From Ferrimonas gelatinilytica (lineage in GTDB: Bacteria > Pseudomonadota > Gammaproteobacteria > Enterobacterales > Shewanellaceae): a stretch of 64,000 nucleotides of DNA. Positions 15,070 through 23,613 of the stretch are shown one piece after another. The notes under the pieces are model-generated. The model worked only from the letters and a program-made list of their open reading frames with translations, had not been told where the DNA came from and did not search any database. The DNA is taken from NCBI RefSeq assembly GCF_039544205.1, contig NZ_BAABLF010000028.1, forward strand, positions 1-64,000, read 5' to 3'. The translations under genes were made by a program, and so were the position numbers. The number at the start of each line of letters is the position of its first letter. Positions within the stretch are counted from its first letter, which is position 1.

Positions 15070-17525
15070 AACTCCCCTTGGGTCGTTTTTTCTTTAGCAT
15101 GCGCTGGCAATACATTCTCTCGGTGGTGTTGATGCTGACCACGGTAAGCGTGGTGATCGGAAGCTTGGGGATCCGCCGCTTCGATCAACAGCTGGAGAAG
15201 GTGCTCAATACCCAGCGAGACAACTTCCATCGGGACTATCGAATCCGGCTGGCTGCAGAGCAGGAGCACTTGATCAGCTTCAGTCAGGAGTTGCACCTGA
15301 TGATGGGCGATGAGCAGCATCAGCTTCGGCGCTCGGTGATGGAGAAGATCTTGTCGCAAAGCTGGAGTGACTTTGAGCTGTTCTGGGGCCTCAATGGACT
15401 CAGGCTTTATGATGCCTCTTCTCAAACGGTTCTCGATTACGGTCGCCTCCCGGATATCGATCGCCCCTGGCTTGAGAGCAGCCGGCTTACCGGAGAACCC
15501 GTGAGCAGGGTGCGTTGCGAAAGGGTTTGCGAGATCGATGTGGCGGTGCCGGTGCTGGTTGACGGTGAGATCAGCCAACTGGTGTTGAGCATGGGTTTTG
15601 AAAAGATCCTGGCGCAGCTGGTTGAGAACCACAGGACCGAATTGGCGATGCTTTCCCGCCCCGGCAGCGCGCCGCAGGGCCCGTGGCAAAGAGAACTCCT
15701 CAGCCTGACCAACCGCACGTTTTCCATGCCCTTCCTGACCCAGGCATCCCAGCAGTTTTCCATCGAAGACTCCGAGCGGTCGGCCATTCAGGTTGAATTG
15801 GCCCAGCAGCAGTGGGCCTTCTTCAGTTGGCCCATTGCGGACACCGGTGAGCGTCTACTGATGTTTCATAACATCGATGAGCTGGTTCAGAGTGAACAGG
15901 CCTTCATCAAAGATTTGCTAGGGATCCTGTTGATGGCGATGCTGATGGCGGGGGCCGTAGGTGCTTCGCTGTTTTGGCGTCCCTTGGGTCGATTGCGCGG
16001 ATTGGGTCAGGCATTGCCCTTGCTGGCACAGAGCCGTTTCGATGAGTTACGTCAGCGCCTGCAGCGCAACCGAGGCCATCTCCGAGACGAATTGACACTG
16101 CTGGAGTCCGCGACTCTGGATGTTGCCAGCCAGCTTGAGCGGCTGGAGAGCGACGTGGAGCGCTACACCAACGAACTACAACGGATGGCGATGATGGATG
16201 CCCTGACCGGCTTGCCCAACCGCGCCATGTTCCATCATGAGCTGTCCAAGGCCCTGGGCAGTATCGGCCGGACGGAGGAGCAGATCGCGCTGCTGTTTCT
16301 GGACCTGGATGAGTTCAAGCGCGTTAACGACAGCCTGGGGCACGACGTGGGGGATCAACTGTTAAAGACGGTGGCCAGCCGATTGCAGAAAAGCGTCCGC
16401 AGCATGGATACCGTTTGCCGTCTGGGTGGGGATGAGTTTACCGTCATCGTACGAGGCGTCGACTCCGAGAAGAATATCCACCGTATCATCCATCAGATAT
16501 TCACCAGTTTGCAGCAACCCCTGCAACTGGGCCGACATACCCTCATCATCACCACCAGCATCGGCGTGGTCTTTTGCGACAACCCGATGGCGCGTCCGGA
16601 AGAGTTGCTTAAGCGGGCTGACCTGGCGATGTACCAGGCGAAGCAGGCGGGGCGCAGCAACTACCGGGTATTCAATGAACAGATGCTGGAGAGTGCATCT
16701 CGAAAGCTGATGCTGGAGCAGGAGATCCGGACCGCCTTGCAGGAAAAGCAGCTGTTCATGGTGCTGCAGCCGGTGCTGGCCCTGGCGGAGAACCGGGTGG
16801 TGGGTTTTGAAACCCTGGTGCGATGGCGGCACCCCAGTCGCGGAGTGCTGCTGCCGGAGGAGTTTATCCGGGATATCGAGGGCACGGAGCAGGGCATCGC
16901 GATGGGGTACTTCGTCATCGAGGCCAGTTTACAGTTGCTGGAGCGGGTAAGCCGGATCCTGGACAATGATCAGTTTTACATCGCCCTCAACTTATCGCCC
17001 ACTCAGTATCTGCACCTGGACTTGATTGGATTCCTGCAGCGTCAACTGGAGCAGCGCCAGATCAATCCGGCCCGGGTCGTGCTGGAGCTCACCGAGGAAG
17101 TGTTGATAAAAAACCTCGATAAGGCGATGAAGATCATGCATCAGATCAAGGCGATGGGCTTGCAGATCGCCATCGATGATTTTGGTACCGGCTACTCCTC
17201 CCTAAGCTATCTCAAGCAACTGCCGTTTGACATCCTCAAGGTCGATCGGGGCTTCGTTTCTGAACTGGATAACTCCGATGTGGATAGGAACATTGTCACC
17301 AGCGTGATCGACCTGGCCCATAACCTACGGCGGGTGGTGGTGGCAGAAGGGGTCGAGAGCCATGACCAGCGTCAGTTTTTGCTCAAGGCGCACTGTGACT
17401 GTGTCCAGGGAGATCTCTATTCGGCGCCCATGGATGATGGCGAGATGCTGCGCTACCTGGCCCAGTTGGGGCCGGATCTGGTGTGGCGGGATGAGGAGCG
17501 TCTGCTGGGGCGTCAGGCCCGTTAG
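15066..17525 (+). CDS. Membrane-bound GGDEF-EAL cyclic-di-GMP protein
   Basis: An 819-residue protein. A first membrane segment at about 15-35 and a second at about 280-300 enclose a 240-residue periplasmic sensor region. A linker follows, then a GGDEF domain (DALTGLPNRAMFHHEL near 377, intact GGDEF at 454) and an EAL domain from about 555. The EAL site reads ETLVRW with the catalytic Glu kept near 582, and DDFGTGYSSLSYLK is intact. By family it could both make and degrade cyclic di-GMP; the intact GGDEF and DDFGTG motifs suggest both domains are active. The upstream PstS-like gene may encode its periplasmic partner (inference). Confidence 0.9.
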   Translation: MKLPLGRFFFSMRWQYILSVVLMLTTVSVVIGSLGIRRFDQQLEKVLNTQRDNFHRDYRIRLAAEQEHLISFSQELHLMMGDEQHQLRRSVMEKILSQSWSDFELFWGLNGLRLYDASSQTVLDYGRLPDIDRPWLESSRLTGEPVSRVRCERVCEIDVAVPVLVDGEISQLVLSMGFEKILAQLVENHRTELAMLSRPGSAPQGPWQRELLSLTNRTFSMPFLTQASQQFSIEDSERSAIQVELAQQQWAFFSWPIADTGERLLMFHNIDELVQSEQAFIKDLLGILLMAMLMAGAVGASLFWRPLGRLRGLGQALPLLAQSRFDELRQRLQRNRGHLRDELTLLESATLDVASQLERLESDVERYTNELQRMAMMDALTGLPNRAMFHHELSKALGSIGRTEEQIALLFLDLDEFKRVNDSLGHDVGDQLLKTVASRLQKSVRSMDTVCRLGGDEFTVIVRGVDSEKNIHRIIHQIFTSLQQPLQLGRHTLIITTSIGVVFCDNPMARPEELLKRADLAMYQAKQAGRSNYRVFNEQMLESASRKLMLEQEIRTALQEKQLFMVLQPVLALAENRVVGFETLVRWRHPSRGVLLPEEFIRDIEGTEQGIAMGYFVIEASLQLLERVSRILDNDQFYIALNLSPTQYLHLDLIGFLQRQLEQRQINPARVVLELTEEVLIKNLDKAMKIMHQIKAMGLQIAIDDFGTGYSSLSYLKQLPFDILKVDRGFVSELDNSDVDRNIVTSVIDLAHNLRRVVVAEGVESHDQRQFLLKAHCDCVQGDLYSAPMDDGEMLRYLAQLGPDLVWRDEERLLGRQAR

Positions 17526-17580
17526 GAAGGGAGGCCCTGTCGAGTCCTGCTGTAACGAAGGGGGAATCCCCTCATCAAAT

Positions 17581-17603
17581 CGGGCCGCCCAGTGGGCGGC
17601 CCG
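17581..17603. terminator. GC-rich hairpin between convergent genes
   Basis: CGGGCCGCCC, loop AGT, GGGCGGCCCG lies between the GGDEF-EAL gene and gshB, which converge. There is only a weak T-rich tail on the minus strand (GATTTGATG), so it is a likely but not ideal terminator for gshB. Confidence 0.55.
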
Positions 17604-17610
17604 AACTCTG

Positions 17611-18555
17611 TCAGCGCAGGTGCTTTTCGATGGCATCCATCAAGAGTGCGCTGATGTTGGTGCCGAAGGCGGCATCGATCTCGCGTACGCAAGTGGGGCT
17701 GGTGACGTTCACTTCCGTGAGCCGGTCTCCGATGACGTCGAGCCCGACAAAGATCAATCCGCGTTTTTTCAGCTCCGGTGCCACCGAACGGGCGATCGCC
17801 CAGTCACTCTCGCTCAGCGGCCGGGCTTCCCCCCGCCCACCGGCGGCCAGGTTGCCCCGGGTCTCTCCCCCTTGCGGGATCCGGGCCAGGCAGTAGGGAA
17901 CCGGTTCCCCATCCACCATCAGGATCCGCTTGTCCCCATCGCGGATGTCGGGAATGAACTTCTGCACCATGGTGAACACCTGGCCATGTTGGGTCAGGGT
18001 TTCGATGATCACTCCCAGGTTATCGCCATCGGCTTTGACCCGGAAGATGGAGGCGCCACCCATGCCGTCCAGCGGTTTGATGATGATGTCGCCATGCTCG
18101 CGGTGAAACGCGCGGATCTGGGCGGGACTGCGACTGACCAGGGTCGTTGGGGTGTGTTCGGCAAACCAGGCGGTAAACAGCTTTTCGTTGCAGTCCCGAA
18201 GGCTCTGGGGCTTGTTGACGATCAGCGTTCCCTGCTCCTCGGCCCGCTCCAGCAGGTAGGTGGCATAGATATACTCGGTATCGAAGGGAGGATCCTTTCG
18301 CATCAGGATCACGTCCAGATCCGCCAGGGGATGGTCAGCCGCTTCGCCCAGGGTAAACCACTGCTGCGGGTTCTCCTCGACCTGGAGCGGCCGCATGGAG
18401 GCGCGGGCCTCGCCCTGCAACAGGTAGAGATCCGCCATCTCCATGTAGTGCAGTTCATAGCCACGCTGCTGTGCTTCCAACAGAAAAGCAAAGCTGGTGT
18501 CTTTTTTGATGTTGATGCTGCTGATGGGGTCCATCACGATACCCAGCTTGATCAT
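17611..18555 (-). CDS. gshB: Glutathione synthetase
   Basis: A 314-residue ATP-grasp enzyme that joins glycine to gamma-glutamylcysteine in the cytoplasm. The N terminus is IKLGIVMDPISSINIKKDTS, the substrate region is LMRKDPPFDTEYIYATYLLE, the ATP-binding Lys is in IIKPLDGMGG near residue 160, and the metal-binding segment is EVNVTSPTCVREID near 285. The length equals that of E. coli GshB. It is the last gene of a minus-strand run sprT-endA-rsmE-gshB; the gap to rsmE is 10 bases. Confidence 0.97.
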   Translation of the reverse strand: MIKLGIVMDPISSINIKKDTSFAFLLEAQQRGYELHYMEMADLYLLQGEARASMRPLQVEENPQQWFTLGEAADHPLADLDVILMRKDPPFDTEYIYATYLLERAEEQGTLIVNKPQSLRDCNEKLFTAWFAEHTPTTLVSRSPAQIRAFHREHGDIIIKPLDGMGGASIFRVKADGDNLGVIIETLTQHGQVFTMVQKFIPDIRDGDKRILMVDGEPVPYCLARIPQGGETRGNLAAGGRGEARPLSESDWAIARSVAPELKKRGLIFVGLDVIGDRLTEVNVTSPTCVREIDAAFGTNISALLMDAIEKHLR

Positions 18556-18565
18556 CGAAAGCTCC

Positions 18566-19297
18566 TTATCCGAGGTCGCCGAAGCGGACCTGCAAAGCGG
18601 TAATGGCGGTCAGGGCTGCGGTTTCAGTACGCAGCACCCTTGGGCCTAACAGAATATCAGTAAACCCCTGTGCGGCGGCAGCCTCGATCTCACCGGGAGA
18701 GAGGCCCCCCTCCGGGCCGATCAGCAGCCGCAGGGTGGTGACAGGCTCCGGCAGGGTATTGATGCTGTAGCGGGCACGGGGGTGGAGGTTCAGCTTAAGG
18801 CCGTCAAATGGCTCTGCCAGCCAGGGTTCCAGCTTCATCACCGGCCGGACTTCGGGCACCCGGTTGCGGCCACACTGCTCGCAGGCGGCGATGGCCACTT
18901 TCTGCCACTGATGGATCTTCTTATCCAGCCGATCGCCGCTGAGTTTAACCCCGCAGCGCTCAGACCACAGCGGTGTGATGCTGGCGACCCCGAGCTCGAC
19001 CGCCTTCTGGATGGTGAACTCCATTTTGTCGCCCCGGGAGATCACCTGTCCCAGGTGCAAACTCAGGGGAGACTCCGAGTCCTGGCTTTCGCGTTGTTCG
19101 ATTCGAACCAAAACCTGCTTCTTGCCGGCCTCGGTGATGGTGGCGGGAAACTGGTCTCCCTCGCCGTTGAAGAGGATCAGCGCCTGACCGGCCTGCATCC
19201 TCAGTACCCGGCCGACATGGTTGGCGCCATCGTCGTCCAGAGCCAGGGTTTGACCGACCTCAAGGGGGCCGGGTTGGTAAATTCTTGGAATGCGCAT
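18566..19297 (-). CDS. rsmE: 16S rRNA m3U1498 methyltransferase
   Basis: A 243-residue SPOUT-class methyltransferase that acts on N3 of U1498 in 16S rRNA. The start MRIPRIYQPGPLEVGQ was chosen by match to E. coli RsmE, also 243 residues; an ATG 18 bases earlier (19315) is possible. Clear motifs are EFTIQKAVELGV, ERCGVK, ACEQCGRNRVPE, the SAM knot motif LLIGPEGGLSPGEIE and LGPRVLRTETAALTA. It sits between endA and gshB with 10-base gaps on each side. Confidence 0.96.
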   Translation of the reverse strand: MRIPRIYQPGPLEVGQTLALDDDGANHVGRVLRMQAGQALILFNGEGDQFPATITEAGKKQVLVRIEQRESQDSESPLSLHLGQVISRGDKMEFTIQKAVELGVASITPLWSERCGVKLSGDRLDKKIHQWQKVAIAACEQCGRNRVPEVRPVMKLEPWLAEPFDGLKLNLHPRARYSINTLPEPVTTLRLLIGPEGGLSPGEIEAAAAQGFTDILLGPRVLRTETAALTAITALQVRFGDLG

Positions 19298-19307
19298 GCT
19301 TGACTCT

Positions 19308-20000
19308 TCACTCATCGCACTGTGTAGCGATGTAGGGGTTGGGCCAGCCCTGGTGCTCGGCAACCAAATGGTGGCGGCGGCACTCGGCGGCGTCTGCGGG
19401 GTACATTGTATGCCAGGCGCGATAGAGTTTCTCCTGGCTATCGGACAGCGCCAGTCGATAGTGCTCGGCCATGTAGAGGTAGGCGCGGGCAATGGGGCCC
19501 CGGCTGGACTGCGGCGGTTGGGCACGTCGGCCCTTGAAGTCCACCAGCATCTCGCACTGGCCATACTGGCTTGAGGTGTCGCCCCAGACGGAAAAGCGGT
19601 AGTTGGAACGGTCGCCGTTCACCTCCCCGATGGCCGGGTAGAGGTTGTGAAGATCCGCCTCCATGCGGCGAAATTCCGGGTCTTTCTGGCACTGGCTGCG
19701 CCCGCCCTGTTGCCAGCATTGGCGCAGGTGACCAAACTGCCAGGCGGGCATCACGTGCTCCCACTCTATTCGGCCGGCGCGGCGGGGCTGTTTGCGCACC
19801 TGGTATCCGCAGGCGGCGAGGTCCGGCACCAGCTTGCCATCTTCCGCGTCAAAGGGGCACTGACAGTAGAGGGTCTGGGAGGTCAACGGCCCCTGGTAGA
19901 GCTGGCCCAGGATCCGTTTCGACTGGGAGAAGCGTTCCGGTGTGGCCTGGGCGGTGCCGATGAGGGCACACCAGAGGGGGAGAAGGAGTAACAGTCGCAT
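19308..20000 (-). CDS. endA: Endonuclease I (periplasmic/secreted DNase)
   Basis: A 230-residue nuclease with a signal peptide (MRLLLLLPLWCALIGTAQA, cut before TPERFS). The active-site motif is RIEWEHVMPAW, the beta-beta-alpha-metal site of the EndA/Dns family. Several cysteines (YCQCPF, ACGYQV, CWQ, CQKD, CEML) suggest disulfides formed in the periplasm. It cleaves double-stranded DNA nonspecifically. It is upstream of rsmE in the conserved sprT-endA-rsmE-gshB order. Confidence 0.94.
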   Translation of the reverse strand: MRLLLLLPLWCALIGTAQATPERFSQSKRILGQLYQGPLTSQTLYCQCPFDAEDGKLVPDLAACGYQVRKQPRRAGRIEWEHVMPAWQFGHLRQCWQQGGRSQCQKDPEFRRMEADLHNLYPAIGEVNGDRSNYRFSVWGDTSSQYGQCEMLVDFKGRRAQPPQSSRGPIARAYLYMAEHYRLALSDSQEKLYRAWHTMYPADAAECRRHHLVAEHQGWPNPYIATQCDE

Positions 20001-20033
20001 GGGAACTCGTTTTAGAAGAGTGGATAAAGGCGG

Positions 20034-20525
20034 TTATTCGGTTGGGGTCAGGGGGCCCTGGCAGCGCCGGCAGTGATACTGGGCCTGGCCGCGCTGCACC
20101 CGGTTGTGCCGGCGCAGGGTCAGGGCATGCCGTTGGCAAAGGCAACGATATGGGAAGGTTTTGGGCGCCACACTGCTGACATCGAAGGCGTGTCGGGTGC
20201 GGGCGGGTTGTTCAAACACGTTGGTCATCAGCGCTTGCCACTCCCTCCCGTGGGGGCGAACCCGGCCATAGAGGGTATGGGCCAGCAGGTGGGCGATCTC
20301 ATGGGGGACCACCTCTGTGAGGAAGGGTTCGGGATTTTCGCTTAGCAGGACAGGATTGAATCTCAGTCGGTTTTGCAACGGATGGGCCACACCGGCGCTT
20401 TGGCCACGCAGTGTCAGGAGTACCTCGGGGCGGGCAAAAGGGCGCGCCAGTCGGGATTCCGCAAGGCGGTAACACTGCTCGATGCGCGCCAGCAGCGCGG
20501 GTTGTTGGGGGTGGGAGGTATTCAT
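20034..20525 (-). CDS. sprT: SprT family zinc metalloprotease-like protein
   Basis: A 163-residue protein with the HExxH zinc site in VVPHEIAHLLAH near residue 77 and a C-terminal zinc ribbon formed by RCLC and HCRRC. The length and layout match E. coli SprT. The bacterial role is poorly known; the domain is shared with eukaryotic SPRTN/Spartan. It heads the endA-rsmE-gshB run, with a 33-base gap to endA. Confidence 0.93.
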   Translation of the reverse strand: MNTSHPQQPALLARIEQCYRLAESRLARPFARPEVLLTLRGQSAGVAHPLQNRLRFNPVLLSENPEPFLTEVVPHEIAHLLAHTLYGRVRPHGREWQALMTNVFEQPARTRHAFDVSSVAPKTFPYRCLCQRHALTLRRHNRVQRGQAQYHCRRCQGPLTPTE

Positions 20526-20618
20526 CGTGCTCTCGGGGCGGAAACTCGGTGTGCTTTGCTTTGCTTTGCTGTGCTGGGTCTGGAAGGGTCGCCAGTATAA
20601 GGGGTTACTGGTGGGTGT

Positions 20619-20649
20619 CCATGGCCATGCCGTCAGGGCATGGCCATGG
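20619..20649. repeat. Perfect 13-bp inverted repeat
   Basis: CCATGGCCATGCC and GGCATGGCCATGG are separated by a five-base loop. It lies 6 bases past the stop of the minus-strand C15-like gene and before sprT. It has no T run, so it may act as a 3' stabilising or weak terminating hairpin. Confidence 0.55.
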
Positions 20650-20654
20650 GCAGA

Positions 20655-21800
20655 TCAGAGCGCGGTGACGGCGTGTTTGAGCATCGCCTCGAGTTGCTCA
20701 ACGATGGCACGGTTTTGCTGCTCGTCGTAGCCCTGGATTTTAGGGGTATGGATATGGCCCACAGGTACCGGGCTCTCCAGCAGCTGCTTCAGCAGGAGAC
20801 TGCGATAGCTGATCTCGTTGGAGAGGTAACCGCCCCCGGAGCCGGCGACCGAAGTGGCATCCCGCAAAGAGAGGAGGCTTCGGGCCTCCCTGTCACCCTG
20901 CCGAGTGGTGACCTGGCGGTTATCGCGAATCTCGTAGCGCCCCGTGGCCTTCTGTAACTGGGCGACCGGCAGGCTGAACTCGAGAAACTCAGGGCCATTG
21001 AGATCGGTACCGTTCAGTGTCGGCGGCAGGGGCTGGGTCTTGCTGGCCCCGGTAACGACGTTGAGGTTATCGCCGGCCTCGGCACTGCGGTTGCGTCCGG
21101 GGAAGCGCTCAAGATCGAAGCCATCCCGTCCCATGGAGACGGTGACCACCATATCGACCCGGCGATCCCGCAGGTAGGGGGTCAGCAGGGATTCGATCAG
21201 GCCCTGGTCGAAATCGGCAAAGCGAACCGGGATCAGCACGGTTTCAACCTGCACCTTCCGACCGTCGACCTGCCAGCGCTGGCCGTCTAGCGCCAGGGCG
21301 GCAAGACCGGAAGGGTTGGACTGGTCGATGTGGTCATCCAGGCGGAAGGGATCGAAGCCGGTGAGCAGTATCTTGATATCACTGTCGTCGTCAAAGTGGA
21401 TGTCGCTCATTCCCCTGGACGCCTTCTCCAGCGTGCTGAGCATGATCTCGCGCTGCCAGGGCACGATCGCAAATCCAGGGTCTGATTGCTTCAGGCGGGT
21501 CCGCGCCGCCAGGCGGTTCCAGTAGAGGGCGCGGTCATCGAAAAATCCGCCCTGGACGTCTTCGACGGCGGCGCGCCAAAGGGCGCTGGCATCTTCGGCC
21601 ACTTTTCGGGTCGCGGTCAGTTCGCCGTCATCGGCGCGGTAACGTTGGATCAGTTGATCCACCTGCGCCTCATAACGCTGGGTCAGCGGTCCCATCGTCT
21701 CCTGGGCCCTCTCCAGGCGCAATTCCTCGGTGTCCAGCGGGGCGGCCATTATGGCGCCGCTCACTAAGCTCATGGCCAGTCCCCATCCCAGCTTGTTCAT
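20655..21800 (-). CDS. Secreted C15 (pyroglutamyl peptidase)-like protein with Ser at the nucleophile
   Basis: A 381-residue protein with a signal peptide (MNKLGWGLAMSLVSGAIMAA). A helical stretch covers about 25-135, then a C15-type domain. Its motifs can be aligned by eye: ILLTGFDPFRLDDHIDQSNPS (family: TGFxPFxxxxxNPS) near 142; SMGRDGFDLERFPGRN, which keeps the catalytic Glu; and GHIHTP, which keeps the catalytic His. In the nucleophile motif, normally AGxYxCN, it reads GGGYLSNEISYR, so Cys is replaced by Ser. Export, the added N-terminal domain and the Ser make it unlike cytoplasmic Pcp. It may be a serine variant or an inactive binding protein. The gene is single, downstream of no operon partner. 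Confidence 0.72.
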   Translation of the reverse strand: MNKLGWGLAMSLVSGAIMAAPLDTEELRLERAQETMGPLTQRYEAQVDQLIQRYRADDGELTATRKVAEDASALWRAAVEDVQGGFFDDRALYWNRLAARTRLKQSDPGFAIVPWQREIMLSTLEKASRGMSDIHFDDDSDIKILLTGFDPFRLDDHIDQSNPSGLAALALDGQRWQVDGRKVQVETVLIPVRFADFDQGLIESLLTPYLRDRRVDMVVTVSMGRDGFDLERFPGRNRSAEAGDNLNVVTGASKTQPLPPTLNGTDLNGPEFLEFSLPVAQLQKATGRYEIRDNRQVTTRQGDREARSLLSLRDATSVAGSGGGYLSNEISYRSLLLKQLLESPVPVGHIHTPKIQGYDEQQNRAIVEQLEAMLKHAVTAL

Positions 21801-21978
21801 GGCGATCCTCCTTGGGTTCTCAATTAGGCTACAAGGTACTGAGTTCTTGCGGTCTCGGCAAAAAAAGTTCTTTAGGTTGCAATAACCTATCGATATTTAA
21901 CCAGTGATGATTTCAATGCCGGCTTCACGACGTCCAATTGCTAAGCTGGGCGCCCTGACCCATTGATTGAGGGCGGCC

Positions 21979-23190
21979 ATGATTGATGTTGGCACCCCAG
22001 ACTATGTTGCTGCGCGCCGGGCGCTGACCCTAGGGGCGCTGCTGGTGTTTGGTAATCTCTACCTGCTCCAGCCCCTGCTTCCCACCTTGACCGAGACCTT
22101 CTCGGTGAGTGCCAGTGAGGCCAACTGGGCCCATGCCGGTGTGTTTCTCGGACTTGCCCTGGCGCTGCTGCCTTGGGCCGTATTGTCGGAGCGGGTAGGG
22201 CGTTACCGGGTGATCTGTCTTAGCCTGATGGCGATCCCGCCGGTCGGTGCCCTCGGCGCGATGGCGGATTCGCTATGGGCCCTGGTGGTCGCACGGGTAG
22301 TGCTGGGTGGGGTGCTGGCGGGCTTTACCGCCGTAGCGGTGGCCTACATGGCCGAGGAGTTTTCGCCTTCGGCCCTAGCGCTGGCGGTGGGGGGATTCGT
22401 GGCGGCGAACTCCGTGGGTGGGATCCTCAGCCGGCTTGTCGGCGGTGCCCTGGGGCAGTGGCTGGGGTGGCAGGGGATGCTGCTGACTAGCTCGGCGGTG
22501 GGGGTTCTGGTGGTGCTGGGCGCCTTGCGTTGGCTGCCGCAAGAGCGCGAGTTTCGACCCCATACCCCGGGGTGGATGCCGCTGTGGCGCGCTATCTTCG
22601 GCCACCTGATGGCGCCCCGGCTGGTGCTGGCGATGCTGTTGGGCGGGGTGAACTTTGCCCTGTTCGTGAATCAGTTCTCCGTGATGGGGTTTCGCCTGGT
22701 CGCGCCCCCGCATCAGCTGCCGGTGGCCGTCAGTGCCGGAATTTTCCTCTGCTACCTGACTGGCACCCTCACCTCGGCCCTTTCGGGTCTCTGGAGCCAG
22801 CGTTTTGGCCCCCTCTCCGGGATGGCCTTTGGCGTGTTATTGGCCCTATTTGGGTTAGTGTTGGCGAGACTGGAGACGTTGTGGGCCATCCTCCTCGGGC
22901 TGCTGCTGATCAGCGCCGGCGCCTTTTTGGTACATGCCCTGGCCTACGCCTGGGTGGGACGGGAGGCCCGGCAGGCGCGAGCGGGTGCCACCGCGCTCTA
23001 CCTGGTGCACTACTACCTCGGCGGCAGTTTGGGCGGGTTCTGGTTGTTGTGGTGGTGGCAGGAGAGGGGTTGGGATGGGGTGATTCTCGGTTCGCTGGTG
23101 CTTTACCTGGTGATGCTGCTGCTGGTTTGGGGATTGAAACACAGTCTGGGGCCGAGCGTTGAACGGCCCGGAAAGAAAACGCCCGCGTAG
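21979..23190 (+). CDS. MFS transporter, YnfM/arabinose-efflux type
   Basis: A 403-residue major facilitator with about 12 hydrophobic segments. ATG 21979 follows GAGGG at usable spacing; a TTG at 21967 is in frame but less likely. The loop 2-3 motif is LSERVGRYRVI near 75-85. The N terminus PDYVAARRALTLGALLVFGN is typical of the YnfM group, which is annotated as drug or arabinose exporters; the substrate is unknown. It is the only gene of its unit and converges with phaJ across a shared terminator. Confidence 0.85.
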   Translation: MIDVGTPDYVAARRALTLGALLVFGNLYLLQPLLPTLTETFSVSASEANWAHAGVFLGLALALLPWAVLSERVGRYRVICLSLMAIPPVGALGAMADSLWALVVARVVLGGVLAGFTAVAVAYMAEEFSPSALALAVGGFVAANSVGGILSRLVGGALGQWLGWQGMLLTSSAVGVLVVLGALRWLPQEREFRPHTPGWMPLWRAIFGHLMAPRLVLAMLLGGVNFALFVNQFSVMGFRLVAPPHQLPVAVSAGIFLCYLTGTLTSALSGLWSQRFGPLSGMAFGVLLALFGLVLARLETLWAILLGLLLISAGAFLVHALAYAWVGREARQARAGATALYLVHYYLGGSLGGFWLLWWWQERGWDGVILGSLVLYLVMLLLVWGLKHSLGPSVERPGKKTPA

Positions 23191-23208
23191 GACGGGCGTT
23201 GTTTGCTT
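23179..23208. terminator. Bidirectional terminator between MFS gene and phaJ
   Basis: AACGCCCG and CGGGCGTT pair across a seven-base loop that contains the TAG stop of the MFS gene. The plus side continues GTTTGCTT. The minus side continues TTCTTTCC, serving phaPCJ. Confidence 0.75.
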
Positions 23209-23220
23209 CTCGCGGCAGGA

Positions 23221-23613
23221 TCAGATCTTGACCACGGCTTCGCCCTGAACGCAGGGTTCGCCGTTATGGTTGAGTACCTCGGTCAGCAGGGTGACGATAG
23301 GTTTATCATCGCGCACCTGGGACACCGTCACCCGGGCGGTGACGGCGTCGCCGACAAAGACCGGGCGGACAAATTTCAGCGTCTGCCCCAGGTAGACGGC
23401 ACCGGCGCCGGGGAGCTTTTGACCCAGCAAGCCTGAGAGGAGGCTGGAGAGCAGGATCCCGTGAACAATAGGTTTGCCGAAGGGGGTCTTGGCGGCAAAC
23501 TCGCTATCCAGGTGGATCGGGTTGCGATCTTCCGACAGCTCGGAAAACGCCGCCACTTCACTGGGGCCAAACACCTTGCTGATCTCGGCGCTCTGGCCTA
23601 GCTGCAAATTCAT
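23221..23613 (-). CDS. phaJ: (R)-specific enoyl-CoA hydratase
   Basis: A 130-residue MaoC-type hotdog protein. The hydratase site is SEDRNPIHLD, with the Asp and His that add water to trans-2-enoyl-CoA to give (R)-3-hydroxyacyl-CoA, the PHA monomer. IVHGILLSSLLSGLLGQ follows in the family position. Its start overlaps the phaC stop by four bases, so it is co-translated. The phaP-phaC-phaJ order is the one described in Aeromonas caviae, where beta-oxidation feeds PHA through PhaJ. Confidence 0.93.
   Translation of the reverse strand: MNLQLGQSAEISKVFGPSEVAAFSELSEDRNPIHLDSEFAAKTPFGKPIVHGILLSSLLSGLLGQKLPGAGAVYLGQTLKFVRPVFVGDAVTARVTVSQVRDDKPIVTLLTEVLNHNGEPCVQGEAVVKI

Noticed and set aside
17362..18603. 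413-codon plus-strand frame over gshB and the end of the GGDEF-EAL gene
   Set aside because: It is antisense to gshB, which has full catalytic motifs; such long shadow frames are common in this GC-rich DNA.
20520..20600. Short TTTGC repeats upstream of sprT
   Set aside because: A few TTTGC repeats (GCTTTGCTTTGC) are too short to call a repeat element or phase-variable tract with confidence.
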